Origin: Bacillus sp. P14.5
GTDB lineage: Bacteria; Bacillota; Bacilli; Bacillales; Bacillaceae_B
Assembly (NCBI RefSeq): GCF_003316765.1
Contig: NZ_NIJF01000073.1
Location: 141,319 to 205,318 of the forward strand
Reading direction: 5' to 3'
Length of the DNA: 64,000 bases
Shown: one piece after another, positions 44,489 through 54,451 of the stretch
Numbering within the stretch: the stretch's first letter is position 1
Layout: each line of letters starts with the position of its first letter
Translations under genes and position numbers: made by a program
Notes under the pieces: model-generated
What the model saw: the letters and a program-made list of their open reading frames with translations, nothing else
What the model was told of the DNA's origin: nothing
The model's database searches: none

Positions 44489-44656
44489 TCATTTTTCTGC
44501 GTATTCAGGAATGAATGCCATCCCTGAAACCAACAGGAGTCCTCCTGCTATTCTTGTGATGCGGACTTGGCTGAATTCAGGAAAGAAAACGACCGAACTG
44601 ACCAGAATGAGAGCGCCAATGAGAAAGAGGGTGATGCCTATGTATTTTTTAATCAT
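44489..44656 (-). CDS. small membrane protein, 55 residues
   Basis: ATG at 44656 with GGAGG 7 bases upstream. Two helices: YIGITLFLIGALILVSSVVF and ITRIAGGLLLVSGMAFIP. Ends EYAEK. An inverted repeat GTTTATGTGAA / TTCACATAAAC lies just after it (44458-44481). No family recognised. Confidence 0.75.
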   Translation of the reverse strand: MIKKYIGITLFLIGALILVSSVVFFPEFSQVRITRIAGGLLLVSGMAFIPEYAEK

Positions 44657-44822
44657 GCAAGATCCTCCGTAAATGAATATAGTGAAATTATCTCTTTATT
44701 CTCATATTTTGGCAATGAGTTTTTAAAAAATAATAAAATGGTATTTTGGAAGGCTGCAGATGTTCATCCTAATTTAAAGTTACTCTGAGTATTACTCTAT
44801 AATTACGTTTCCTGCTTCCGTA

Positions 44823-44859
44823 AAAAAAGCGAAGAGGACAAGTGGTCCCTTCGCTTTTC
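44823..44859 (-). terminator. intrinsic terminator of the sensor kinase gene
   Basis: AAAAGCGAAGAGGAC pairs with GGTCCCTTCGCTTTT around AAGT; on the minus strand it runs into a T7 tract. Confidence 0.9.
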
Positions 44860-44919
44860 AGTATGATTAGGAATTTATAAAATGCCTGCCGGGGCGACCT
44901 AGGCGCTTCCACTATTTTT

Positions 44920-46178
44920 CTAATCAGCCAGTGGCAGCTCGATTGTGAAAGTCGTGCCCTCATTGACCTCACTCTCAACCGAGATGACGCCGTCAAGGCT
45001 TTTGATGATGCTGTAGGAAACCATCAAACCCAGTCCAGTTCCGCTTTGCCCTTTTGTCGTGAAATAGGGCTGACCAAGCCGGCTGATTTGTTCCTTATCC
45101 ATGCCGACTCCGTTGTCTTGTATACTCACCACTGCTTTTGTGCTGGAAATGAATGAGTTAACAGTGATTTTTCCTCCAGAAGGCACAAGGACTGCTGCTT
45201 CTATACTGTTCAATAATAAGTTCATAAGCGCCTGTTGAAGTCCTTGCTTATCAGCGATAATTTCACCGTCTGCTAAATCTGAGTCCAGTTCAATGCTGTG
45301 CTGGTTAGCCAGGGGCCTCACCACCTGAAGCGTGTAGTGAATTTGATCCTTCACATTCAACCTCTCTAATTTTTCAGAGTGTGGTTTGGCGAAAGCTAAA
45401 TAGTTGGATATCAGGCTTTTGGCTCGTTCCAGTTCACTTATCGAAATTTCGATATACTCTTTTTTCTGTGCATCCTGCTCGGTTTGATAAAGGAGCTGGA
45501 GAAAACCGAATACGGTTGTTAATGGGTTTTTCAGTTCATGATTGATGCTTGCGGACAGATGGGCGACCATTTCATTTTTTTCAGCAACAAGGGTTTTCTC
45601 TTTGTATTGAAGGCTCCTGGTGAGCAGCAGGATGACGAGCATGACCACCATCGAACTTATAAGGGTCAAAGAGAAATCAAACAGCCAAACGATTACAAGC
45701 TGTGTTGATAGCTGGAAAAAAACAGGCCGGAGATTCCTGTGATTAAAGGGGAAATGAGTGTGAGACCTGTTCCAGTGATGAGTTTTTTGCTGAACGATAA
45801 TGAGTGATAAGATTTATAAAGCAGGATGGCGGCTAAAACCTCCGCGCCATTACCAAGGATGGTCGTATAAATTCCCATTCCGCCAAGGCTGAGCCTGTAG
45901 AGGACTGTGACGGCATACAGGCCAGCCCCCACCAGCGGTCCGCCATATATCGTCCCGAAAACCAAGGGGATGTCCCGTAAATCCCAAATGAGCCCTTCGC
46001 TAAGGGATGTGGAAAACCTGATACATAAGATGATGACAACCGAAAAAGTCAGGAATATTAACAGTTTATAATTTTTCCGGTAAAAATCTTTTAGTTCTGT
46101 TAAGAAAACAATGGTCAAACAACTTATCACAATCAACAAGAAATTAATGAGCGGATCATAGTACAGAAAGTTATCCAT
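44920..46178 (-). CDS. membrane sensor histidine kinase, 5TM-LYT type (frameshifted)
   Basis: The N-terminal part has five to six membrane helices with WDLRDIPLVFGTIYGGPLVG and YRLSLGGMGIYTT, the 5TMR-LYT sensor. The frame stops after GISGLFFSS. One base added to A7 (45716-45722) gives GLFFFQLSTQLVIVWLF and continues to the kinase core: H-box SASINHELKNPLTT, N-box NLLLNSIEA, G1 DNGVGM, G2 GTGLGL. Corrected length about 419. No response regulator is adjacent; an orphan kinase of this layout resembles KinB-like phosphorelay kinases, but that is an inference. Confidence 0.88.
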
Positions 46179-46360
46179 TTTTTCATCCTTTTACTGCTTT
46201 TTACACACATTGAATTGGCACGTTAATTTGGAAAACAAGGGCTTTGCAGGATCAGGATAAAATTGGATGATCCCCGCTGCTTCTTCAAAATGCAGTGTTT
46301 TCTATATAATAGTTACTATTAACATTTTACAAGAATCTTAACCGGTGAGGGGGTAAGGAT

Positions 46361-47205
46361 ATGAAGCCGGAACTGAAAGATGTTGTCTCCAAAAGCATCC
46401 TGACGCCTGGAAAAGGGGCGATCGACAACTTTACTCATTCGTTGAATCCCTACGCCGGCTGTGTTTTCGGCTGCAAATATTGCTATGTAAGACAGATGCC
46501 GATTTCCCTTTTTCGTGAACAAGAGTGGGGAACATGGGTCGATATCAAAACAAACGCTGTGGAAATCCTCAGAAAGGACCTCGCTAAAGCAAAGAAAAAG
46601 GGCCCGTCACCTTGTTCATGTCTTCTTCCACCGATCCTTATCAGCCAATCGAAACAAAAACCCGCCTGACGAGGAGCCTGCTTGAAGTCATGCTGGAGGA
46701 GAAGCCGGAGTTCATCCATCTGCAGACGAGGTCTCCTCTGGTAAAACGGGATCTGGATCTTTTCAAAAAGTTCGGAGATAGAATCAGGATCTCCATGACG
46801 ATAGAAACAGATAAAGAAGAGGTACGAAAAGCGTTCTCTCCGACCGCGCCGCCGATTTCCGCAAGAATGTCTGCTCTGAAAGAACTGACAGAAGAGGGGA
46901 TCATGACGCAGGCCACCATCGCGCCGCTGCTTCCATGTTCAAGGGAGTTTCCGGAAAAATTAAAAAGGGTCGCGAAGAGAGTGACCATTGACGACTTTTG
47001 GATGGGGGACGGCAGCGGAGGCAGAAGGACAGCCAAGTTGGGAGTCGAGGCTATCTATAAAGAACTCGGCTTGGAGAAATGGTACAACCCGACAGCCTAT
47101 AAAGTCGTGTTGAAAATGCTGAACGAAGAGTTCCAGGATACCGGGATAAAAATAGGAGTTTCAAAGAGCGGCTTCAGCCCGGATGGGGAATACAATACAT
47201 GGTAA
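46361..47205 (+). CDS. SPL-family radical SAM protein (frameshifted)
   Basis: A radical SAM enzyme related to spore photoproduct lyase and the Rv2578c-like group. The 4Fe-4S motif is C34-x3-C38-x2-C41 in YAGCVFGCKYCYV. The frame breaks after KKKGP; one added C or G at 46603-46606 gives KKKGPVTLFMSSSTDPYQP, and the rest reads to NTW. About 281 residues. GTGAGGGGG precedes the ATG. Substrate unproven; the shorter length argues against classical SplB. Confidence 0.87.
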
Positions 47206-47210
47206 CGCGT

Positions 47211-47249
47211 TAAAACGCTGAAAAGGGACTGTCCCTTTCAGCGCTTTAA
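47211..47249. repeat. GGGAC hairpin element, copy 4
   Basis: AAACGCTGAAA / TTTCAGCGCTTT arms around AGGGACTGTCCCT, 5 bases after the radical SAM gene. A second hairpin, ACGCACTTGAATT / AATTCAGAGTGCGT with T7, is at 47374-47416 and is a likely terminator. Confidence 0.83.
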
Positions 47250-47485
47250 TGTATAAAAGGACCACACATTCAGTCGACATGCAGCACATTGAAGTAGTAA
47301 CCAGCCAAAGAGTAGGACGGAAATCTTCTTATCGTGTTCACTTGAGAGGTGCGCACATACAAAACAAATATGAAGACGCACTTGAATTTACTAGAATTCA
47401 GAGTGCGTTTTTTTATTCTGGTGATTTTCGTTTTAGTTTCACGTTGTAAAAGTTTTAGCTTAATGAAGTAACCAACTCACTCTCT

Positions 47486-47685
47486 AATATAAGGGAAAAT
47501 TATTCCATTAAATCCAGAATCGAACTGAATCCAGGAGAAATAATGGAAGGTTTTCCCTTAAACAAAGAAAAATGAACGATTTTCTTGTTTTTTAGTAAGA
47601 TAGCGGAACTTTTTTCCCTTATTTAAGCTGTTTTTGATGCTATTTCTGAAATAAGGGAAATTTCTTCCCTTATTAAGCGATTTTC
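47486..47685. repeat. GGGGAA composite hairpin element, copy 4 (degenerate, inverted)
   Basis: AATAAGGGAAATTTCTTCCC and related hairpins run in the opposite orientation to copies 1-3, with AAGGGAA-type stems as in copy 2. Two of its hairpins are damaged. Confidence 0.7.
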
Positions 47686-47879
47686 TGTGCCGGCATGCAC
47701 AAGTCCACGAGCCCTGGACCTGGCTTGTATTATCAGGCCTTTTCCATTAGCGCTTAATGCATCCACCTGACTTTTTCATAAAACAATTGGTAACCCCCTG
47801 TAATAATTGAAACACTACAGTAAAATTTTTCGACAAAATCACAATAGGATAATTTTATCAAAGAAAAGAAATCGACCAA

Positions 47880-48060
47880 ACATTTTTACCGTCTGCGAAA
47901 AAAGGGTGAGAGCCTGGAAATCCAAGTATGACAAGTGAATAATACGAAAAGGATTGGTTCCTACCGGGTGTCTAATGCCGAGTTAACAGAGTGAAAAACC
48001 GAGATTTATTTCGGGAACCTAAATAAATTGAACACAAAGCTACATCTTTAGACAATATTT
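47880..48060 (+). other. possible structured RNA or leader upstream of appD
   Basis: GGTTCC (about 47955) can pair with GGAACC (about 48016), enclosing CCGGG, GCCGAG and a CCGA...TCGG hairpin, a multi-branch fold. It lies upstream of the clear promoter at 48076, so it would need its own promoter. I could not match it to a known riboswitch class. No gene is seen between 47450 and 48140. Confidence 0.35.
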
Positions 48061-48075
48061 GTAATCTTCAGTATA

Positions 48076-48104
48076 TTGAAAAAATTCATTCTAAATTGTA
48101 TACT
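48076..48104 (+). promoter_or_regulatory. sigma-A-type promoter of the app operon
   Basis: TTGAAA (48076-48081) and TATACT (48099-48104) are separated by 17 bp; the predicted start is about 60 bases before the appD ATG. Confidence 0.78.
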
Positions 48105-48172
48105 TTCACTCATAAATTACTACAGAATGTTTAGTCCCCAAAAATATGGTACCGGAGGCTGAGGTGACAGAG

Positions 48173-49144
48173 ATGACTCAAAAAGAATTATTGAATGTAA
48201 AAGGGTTAAAAACTTATTTCTACTTGGAAGATAAGAAGGTAGCTAAAGCTGTCGATGGCGTTGACTTTTCTATTAAGCCGGGAGAAACGCTGGCTTTGGT
48301 AGGGGAATCGGGCAGCGGTAAGAGCATCACTTCATTATCGATCATGAAGCTGATCGGCAAGCCCGGCAAGATCCAGGAAGGGGAAATTGTCTTCGATGGC
48401 AGGAATCTTGTCCATATGGATGACAAGCATATGTCCAAAGTGAGAGGCAAGGACATTGCGATGATTTTCCAGGAACCTATGACAGCCTTGAACCCTGTTT
48501 TTACAATCGGAAACCAGATTGTAGAAACCCTGACCAGGCACCAGAAACTCTCAAAACTGCAGGCCAACCGGCAAGCGGTGCAGCTGCTGAAGATGTGCGG
48601 TTTTCCAAGGGCAGAAGAGACAATGCGTGAGTATCCTCATCAGCTTTCGGGCGGTATGCGCCAAAGGGCGATGATCGCCATCGCCATCTCCTGTGATCCG
48701 AAGCTGCTAATTGCGGATGAACCGACGACAGCCTTGGATGTCACGATTCAGGCGCAGGTACTGGATTTATTAGATGAAATGAAAAGGAAGTTCAACATGG
48801 CTGTTCTCTTGATTACCCATGATTTAGGGGTGGTGGCAGAATATGCAGATAGAGTGATGGTCATGTACGGAGGCCAGATTGTGGAGGAAACGGACGCTGA
48901 AACAATTTTTGATCAGCCAAAGCATCCTTATACACAGGGCTTGCTTGAAAGCTTGCCGAGCTTGGAGAAGGAAGTCGACCGGCTGGGAGCCATTAAAGGC
49001 ACTGTCCCTCCTTCACATCTCTTCCCAGTGGGCTGCCGTTTTGCCGACCGCTGCCCGTATGTAATGGATAAGTGCAGGGCTGCAAATCCGGAATTGACCC
49101 AGATTGAACCGGACCGCAGGGTTCGCTGCTATCTTTATGAATAA
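48173..49144 (+). CDS. appD: oligopeptide ABC transporter ATP-binding protein
   Basis: First ATPase of a peptide importer, about 323 residues. Walker A GESGSGKS, signature [15 protein letters not shown], Walker [15 protein letters not shown], and a C-terminal oligopeptide domain with [14 protein letters not shown], which often binds an Fe-S cluster. The ATG at 48173 follows GAGGTGACAG. Gene order D-F-A-B-C is that of the B. subtilis app operon. Confidence 0.93.
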   Translation: MTQKELLNVKGLKTYFYLEDKKVAKAVDGVDFSIKPGETLALVGESGSGKSITSLSIMKLIGKPGKIQEGEIVFDGRNLVHMDDKHMSKVRGKDIAMIFQEPMTALNPVFTIGNQIVETLTRHQKLSKLQANRQAVQLLKMCGFPRAEETMREYPHQLSGGMRQRAMIAIAISCDPKLLIADEPTTALDVTIQAQVLDLLDEMKRKFNMAVLLITHDLGVVAEYADRVMVMYGGQIVEETDAETIFDQPKHPYTQGLLESLPSLEKEVDRLGAIKGTVPPSHLFPVGCRFADRCPYVMDKCRAANPELTQIEPDRRVRCYLYE

Positions 49145-49156
49145 GGGGGGAACAGC

Positions 49157-50170
49157 GTGTCAGTGATAGAAAAAGAGCCCAAAACAGGAACGGATCAGGA
49201 ATATATTCTAGAAGCTATTAATATTAAAAAATATTTCCCTATTAAAGGCGGAGTGCTCAAGAAGACCATTGGCCACGTCAAAGCAGTGGATGATGTTTCT
49301 CTTTCTATTAAAAGGGGAGAAACGCTGGGAGTGGTCGGCGAGTCCGGATCCGGGAAATCCACTCTGGGGCGTGTGATCCTCCGGCTGATGCAGCAAACGG
49401 AAGGAAAAATCATTTTTGAAGACAACGATATCTCTGCTCTGGGAAGCCGCAAGCTGCGTCCTTACAGAAGAGACATGCAGATTGTCTTTCAGGATCCATT
49501 TGCTTCACTTAATCCAAAAATGAGTGTCGAAGAATTAATCGAGGAGCCCTTAATTGTACAAACCTCTTTGAAAAAGAAGGAGAGAAAAGACAAGATTATT
49601 TCCCTGCTCCAAAAGGTGGGGCTGCGTTCTGAAGACAGATTGAAATATCCCCATGAATTTTCAGGAGGACAACGGCAGCGGATCAGTATTGCGCGGGCAC
49701 TTGCCCTGAATCCGAAATTTATTATCTGTGACGAGCCAGTCTCGGCACTCGATGTATCCATCCAGGCCCAGGTCTTGAATCTGATGGCAGACCTTCAGGA
49801 CGAATTTGGCCTTACCTACCTATTCATTGCCCATGACCTTAGCGTAGTCAAGCACATAAGCGACAGGATTGCCGTTATGTACCTTGGACGGATTGCTGAA
49901 ATCGCTCCTAAGAAAAACTTGTATGATCAACCACTCCATCCTTATACCCAGGCATTATTATCATCTGTTCCTTCTATTGAAAAAAGAAAGAACCGTGACA
50001 AAATTATCTTGACCGGTGACCTGCCAAGCCCCTCAAACCCGCCATCCGGATGTGCATTCCGGACTAGATGCCCAAAGGTGCATGACAGGTGTGCCGTCGA
50101 CAGGCCGGAACTGATCGATGCAGGAAGCGGCCATCATGTAGCCTGCCATCTATACGATACACAAAAGTAA
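49157..50170 (+). CDS. appF: oligopeptide ABC transporter ATP-binding protein
   Basis: Second ATPase, 337 residues. GTG start after AAGGGGGG. Walker [25 protein letters not shown], Walker B FIICDEPVSALDVS, and C-terminal GCAFRTRCPKVHDRC. Partner of AppD. Confidence 0.94.
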   Translation: MSVIEKEPKTGTDQEYILEAINIKKYFPIKGGVLKKTIGHVKAVDDVSLSIKRGETLGVVGESGSGKSTLGRVILRLMQQTEGKIIFEDNDISALGSRKLRPYRRDMQIVFQDPFASLNPKMSVEELIEEPLIVQTSLKKKERKDKIISLLQKVGLRSEDRLKYPHEFSGGQRQRISIARALALNPKFIICDEPVSALDVSIQAQVLNLMADLQDEFGLTYLFIAHDLSVVKHISDRIAVMYLGRIAEIAPKKNLYDQPLHPYTQALLSSVPSIEKRKNRDKIILTGDLPSPSNPPSGCAFRTRCPKVHDRCAVDRPELIDAGSGHHVACHLYDTQK

Positions 50171-50247
50171 CGTTACTAGATTGTAAAGGAGGTGATGCCC
50201 CTCTAATCTGACTGTTCGGCCATGCTTTTTAAAACTAAAAGGGGTGA

Positions 50248-52005
50248 ATGAGTTTGGTGAAAAAGAAGAGTTGGCTGCTTATGCTTGTGACTTTACTGGT
50301 ACTGGGGATGCTTGCGGCGTGCAGCGGGACATCATCCACAAATGAAGAAGGAAACCAAAATGAAGGGGACGGGGAGGCTAAAACCGGCGGCACATTAACA
50401 GGTGCCATGGATACGGCGCCTACAGGGCTGTTTAACCCGATCTTCTATACAGAAGCCTATGAATCTAACATTCTTTCTTTAACTCATGAAGGCTTGTTAA
50501 GCCAAAATACAGAGCTAGAATTTATTCCTAACCTGGCAACCGAGTGGGAGCCTAATGATGACAATACGGAATACACTTTTAAACTAAAAGACGGAGTGAA
50601 GTGGCACGATGGTGAAGACTTTACTGCCGATGATGTTGTCTTTACTTACAAAACGCTCTCAAGCCCGGGCTATATAGAGGCTGGCGGAGTCCGTACGAAC
50701 TATGTGGAGAGACTTGCAGGCTATGAGGATTTCTCTACTGGAAAAACAGAAGACTTCCAGGGAGTAGTCAAGGTGGATGATCATACAGTCAAGTTTGTTT
50801 TTGCAGAGCCAAACGTTCTTGCTCTAGCTGACGCAAGCTTTACAATCATTCCTGAACATAAATTTGCAGATGTTCCTGTTGCCGAAATCCCTGAACATGC
50901 TGCTTCCCGCGATCCTAACGAAGTAGTCGGAACCGGACCATTCAAGTTCACGGAAATGGTGGAAGGTGAACAGTATGTTCTGGCTAAGCACGAAGATTAC
51001 TGGCAAGGAGAGCCGAAACTGGACAGCGTTGTCTGGAAAGTTGTCGATCAGTCAGTCATCCTCGGGCTCCTTGAAAATGGGGAAATCGACTTTGTCGCAG
51101 ATCCAAACGGATTCCAGGCGGCCGATTATGACACGGTTGCGGCCATGGATCATGTAGAAATTGTTGAACAGCCTGACTTCGGTTATCAAATCATGGGTAT
51201 GGTGCATAACCACCGTGCAAAAGGCGATACCACCATCTCCCCTGATAAGTGGACGAAGAACGAAAAGTTAGCTGACCCGAAAGTACGCCAGGCGATTGCT
51301 TATGCCATCGACCGCCAGGCCATCATTGACGGATTATTGTTCGGAAGGGGAGCTATTCAAAATTCCCCTATCGCCACACAATTCTGGGCTTATGATGAAA
51401 CCAACCCTAATCAATATGCATTTGATGCGGAAAAAGCAAAGTCACTTCTTGATGAAGCCGGCTATGTTGATAAAGATGGAGACGGATTCCGTGAAGACCC
51501 GAAAGGAAACGAATGGGTGCTGAATCTGAACTATCCTACAGGAAACCAAATCCGTGAGCGTTCTGCTCCAATCATTGAAGAGTTCCTTGAAGCAGTCGGC
51601 ATCAACATCGACCTTCGCCAGCCGAAGGAAGCTGCTGCTTACTTTGAAGATTTAGAGTTGAACAGCCAGGACTGGGATCTTTACCTGATCGGCTGGAGCT
51701 TGGGCAGTTCCGATCCAGATCCAAGCGGCTTATGGAATTCAACGGCAGGTTATAACTATTCCCGTTGGAACAACCCTGAAGCGGACCAATTGCTGAAGGA
51801 CGCGTTTACACCTCCGGATGCATTCGACCAGGAATACCGCAAGAAAGTATACAGCGACTGGCAGGTTAAATTCTCTGAAGATCTTCCTGCAGTCATCCTT
51901 TATGCACAAAACAGCCTATGGGCGCACAACAAGCGATTCCAGGGTGTAGAAGTTCTTCCGTACACATTCTTGAGCAATGCGCACAACTGGCATGTAAGCG
52001 AGTAA
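50248..52005 (+). CDS. appA: oligopeptide-binding lipoprotein
   Basis: 585 residues of the SBP_bac_5 family, with lipobox LAAC and an Asn/Glu/Gly-rich linker. Blocks TEWEPNDDNTEYTFKLKDGVKWHDGE and DPKVRQAIAYAIDRQAI are diagnostic. Three in-frame starts lie close together (ATG 50248, TTG 50254, GTG 50257); AAAGGGG spacing favours the TTG, but the ATG is kept. A terminator and a tandem repeat separate it from appB. Confidence 0.94.
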   Translation: MSLVKKKSWLLMLVTLLVLGMLAACSGTSSTNEEGNQNEGDGEAKTGGTLTGAMDTAPTGLFNPIFYTEAYESNILSLTHEGLLSQNTELEFIPNLATEWEPNDDNTEYTFKLKDGVKWHDGEDFTADDVVFTYKTLSSPGYIEAGGVRTNYVERLAGYEDFSTGKTEDFQGVVKVDDHTVKFVFAEPNVLALADASFTIIPEHKFADVPVAEIPEHAASRDPNEVVGTGPFKFTEMVEGEQYVLAKHEDYWQGEPKLDSVVWKVVDQSVILGLLENGEIDFVADPNGFQAADYDTVAAMDHVEIVEQPDFGYQIMGMVHNHRAKGDTTISPDKWTKNEKLADPKVRQAIAYAIDRQAIIDGLLFGRGAIQNSPIATQFWAYDETNPNQYAFDAEKAKSLLDEAGYVDKDGDGFREDPKGNEWVLNLNYPTGNQIRERSAPIIEEFLEAVGINIDLRQPKEAAAYFEDLELNSQDWDLYLIGWSLGSSDPDPSGLWNSTAGYNYSRWNNPEADQLLKDAFTPPDAFDQEYRKKVYSDWQVKFSEDLPAVILYAQNSLWAHNKRFQGVEVLPYTFLSNAHNWHVSE

Positions 52006-52026
52006 GAAATAGCTGGTACAAATAAG

Positions 52027-52060
52027 GAAAGAGCGTTCGGTTGGCGCCGCGCTCTTTTCT
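52027..52060 (+). terminator. intrinsic terminator inside the app operon
   Basis: GAAAGAGCG pairs with CGCTCTTTT around a GC-rich loop and ends in TTTTCTT. It lies 20 bases after appA and would lower transcription of appB and appC relative to the binding protein. Confidence 0.8.
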
Positions 52061-52149
52061 TAATATACAGTGGAACGCACCGAGAAGCCGGGCGCTGCAA
52101 CTGAACGATTCTGCAGGATATTGGGTAAAAGAAGGCTGCAGAAGCGAAA

Positions 52150-52325
52150 ACGCAACAGCTTGTGTACATCAAATGTCTAAGTTTAAAAAGAAGATGCCGT
52201 CGAGCTAGCAACTTGGGTACATCAAGAGTTTAAGTATAAAAAGAAGATGCCGTCGAGCTAGCAACATGGGTACATCAAGAGTTTAAGTTTTAAAAGAAGA
52301 TGCCGTCGAGCTAGCAACATGGATA
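52150..52325. repeat. 53-bp tandem repeat between appA and appB
   Basis: AAGATGCCGTCGAGCTAGCA recurs at 52191, 52244 and 52297, with GGTACATCAAGAGTTTAAGT between; a partial unit precedes. Inverted symmetry is weak (GATG...CATC), so it is not clearly of the 13-nt-loop family, although the period is almost the same. Confidence 0.88.
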
Positions 52326-52440
52326 CCGGATTAATTCTGCCAATCTTATTTTAAGAAGAAAACCTTAGCTAAGCTCTATTTTGAAAAGTTTTAAAAACAA
52401 GTAGCTGTCCAATATAAATAGAAAGAATGGGGGGAGAACC

Positions 52441-53406
52441 TTGTACCAATATATCTTACGGCGGATTCTGGTTTTTATTCCGATGCTGATTGCCCTTACG
52501 ATGATCGTGTTTTTGATGCTCAAAATGGCTCCCGGTGATCCGATTGCCGGCCGCTTGATGGATCCCAATATAGATCCAAAGGTTCTTGAACAGCAGCGTG
52601 AAGCCATGGGGTTGAATGATCCCGTTCATATTCAATATTGGAATTGGGTGACCAAAGTCGCTCAGGGTGATTTTGGAGAATCGTTCATTTACAAAGGACG
52701 AGAGGTCAGCGATTTAATTGCCGGCCGGATTGAAAATACTCTTCAGCTGGGGCTGTTTTCGCTAATTATCACCATTGTGGTGGGAATTCCGATTGGCATT
52801 TACTCTGCAAGAAATCCTTATTCTCTGCTGGATTATGGAGCGACCACTTTCGGTTTCTTAGGATTAGCGATTCCGAATTTCTTTTTTGGACTGGTCGCCA
52901 TTTATGTATTTTCGATAACGCTTGGCTGGTTCCCTTCGCAAGGGTCGGTATCAACTCCTGGCATAACGGGGCTCGCACTCATGATCGATAAGCTGCATCA
53001 TCTCGTCCTTCCCGGAATCACTCTCGGTCTGGCAGGAACAGCGACTTATATGAGATACATGAGGTCGGAAGTTTTGGACGTGCTTGGAAGTGATTATATA
53101 CGGACGGCAAAAGCAAAAGGGATGACCGAAAACTCTGTACTGTATAAGCATACATTGCGGAATGCGATGATTCCGATTATCACACTGCTTGGTTTTGAAA
53201 TAGGAGCATTGTTGAGCGGTGCGATCATTACAGAGGGCGTATTTCAGTATCCTGGATTGGGGACCCTGTTCATCAATTCCATCAGCAATCGTGATTATCC
53301 CGTTATCATGGCCATTAACCTGATGCTCGGTGTCTTTATATTAGTAGGAAACCTTCTTGCAGATATTTTTTACAGTATTGTTGACCCAAGAATCCGCTAT
53401 GAATGA
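52441..53406 (+). CDS. appB: oligopeptide ABC transporter permease
   Basis: 321 residues, six spans; TTG start after GGGGGGAG. The OppB-type motif SDYIRTAKAKGMTENSVLYKHTLRNAMIPI is the coupling loop, and GAIITEGVFQYPGLGTL is conserved. Works with AppC. Confidence 0.95.
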   Translation: MYQYILRRILVFIPMLIALTMIVFLMLKMAPGDPIAGRLMDPNIDPKVLEQQREAMGLNDPVHIQYWNWVTKVAQGDFGESFIYKGREVSDLIAGRIENTLQLGLFSLIITIVVGIPIGIYSARNPYSLLDYGATTFGFLGLAIPNFFFGLVAIYVFSITLGWFPSQGSVSTPGITGLALMIDKLHHLVLPGITLGLAGTATYMRYMRSEVLDVLGSDYIRTAKAKGMTENSVLYKHTLRNAMIPIITLLGFEIGALLSGAIITEGVFQYPGLGTLFINSISNRDYPVIMAINLMLGVFILVGNLLADIFYSIVDPRIRYE

Positions 53407-53415
53407 GGTGATTGA

Positions 53416-54342
53416 ATGCAAATCCATCCACAAGAAACGACCTTAGATCCAACCCCTGGAGTGCAGCCGCACAGTAAACCGAAAAAAGGGAGGACACCCT
53501 TTCAGATTGCGTTGAGCCGTTTTATAAAAAACAGGCTGGCAGTTGCCGGCGTTATCATCCTGGCTTTGATTGTATTGATGGTCGTTTTTGCGCCTCTGTT
53601 GACCGACCACAGTCCGACGAAATCCAATTTGCTGCTGGTGGAACGGCCGCCAACGGCTGAGAATCCGCTTGGGACGGACAGCTCCGGGCGTGACGTTTTT
53701 TCCCGCTTTTTATATGGAGGCAGGATTTCCCTGATTGTCGGTTTTAGTGCGATGGTGTTCACCCTGTTAATTGGTGTGACTCTGGGCTCCATTGCCGGTT
53801 ATTATGGCGGGAAAATTGATAATTTTATCATGCGTGTGACGGATATGATGCTGGTACTGCCATTCCTTGTGATCATACTGACAGTGATGGCGATTCTGGA
53901 CAGGGTGACAATCGGGATCTTTGTCGCCATCATTGCCTTAACTTCCTGGCCGAACTTAACGAGGATCATAAGAGGGACCTACCTTTCGCTCAGGGAACAG
54001 GAATTTGTACAGGGAGCGAAAGCCATCGGGGCAAGCGATATGAGGATCATCTTCAAGCATTTTATCCCCAATGCGATTGGTCCCATCGTTGTTAACGCGT
54101 CATTAATGATGGCCTCCTATATTATTGTTGAATCCGCCCTCAGCTTTATCGGGTTTGGGATTCCGCAGCCAACGCCGACATGGGGGAATATGATTTCCGA
54201 AGCACAGAGCCTGCGTATTCTGCGCAACAGCCCTGCAGCCTGGATTCCGCCGGGTGTAGCCATTCTTACAACGGTGCTGTGCATCAACTTCATCGGGGAC
54301 GGGCTGCGTGATGCCTTTGATCCGAAAAGCAACAGACGTTAA
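53416..54342 (+). CDS. appC: oligopeptide ABC transporter permease
   Basis: 308 residues, OppC type: N-terminal cytoplasmic extension, LGTDSSGRDVFSRFLYGGR block, and coupling loop QEFVQGAKAIGASDMRIIFKHFIPN. ATG with GAGGTGA upstream, 9 bases after appB. Confidence 0.95.
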   Translation: MQIHPQETTLDPTPGVQPHSKPKKGRTPFQIALSRFIKNRLAVAGVIILALIVLMVVFAPLLTDHSPTKSNLLLVERPPTAENPLGTDSSGRDVFSRFLYGGRISLIVGFSAMVFTLLIGVTLGSIAGYYGGKIDNFIMRVTDMMLVLPFLVIILTVMAILDRVTIGIFVAIIALTSWPNLTRIIRGTYLSLREQEFVQGAKAIGASDMRIIFKHFIPNAIGPIVVNASLMMASYIIVESALSFIGFGIPQPTPTWGNMISEAQSLRILRNSPAAWIPPGVAILTTVLCINFIGDGLRDAFDPKSNRR

Positions 54343-54356
54343 TAATCAATGATGAG

Positions 54357-54390
54357 CGGGACAAGGGCTGGTACCCTGTCCCTTTAATTT
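54357..54390 (+). terminator. terminator of the app operon
   Basis: GGGACAAGGG pairs with CCCTGTCCC (one bulged base) around CTGGTA, followed by TTTAATTTTG. Confidence 0.8.
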
Positions 54391-54451
54391 TGTCCAAAAA
54401 AGAGGAGAGGGGGCCCTGGTGCTGGAATACTAGTTAAAAAGGGGGATTGGC

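Noticed and set aside
47249..47449. 66-residue open frame
   Set aside because: It overlaps a GGGAC hairpin and a terminator hairpin, and has no ribosome site.
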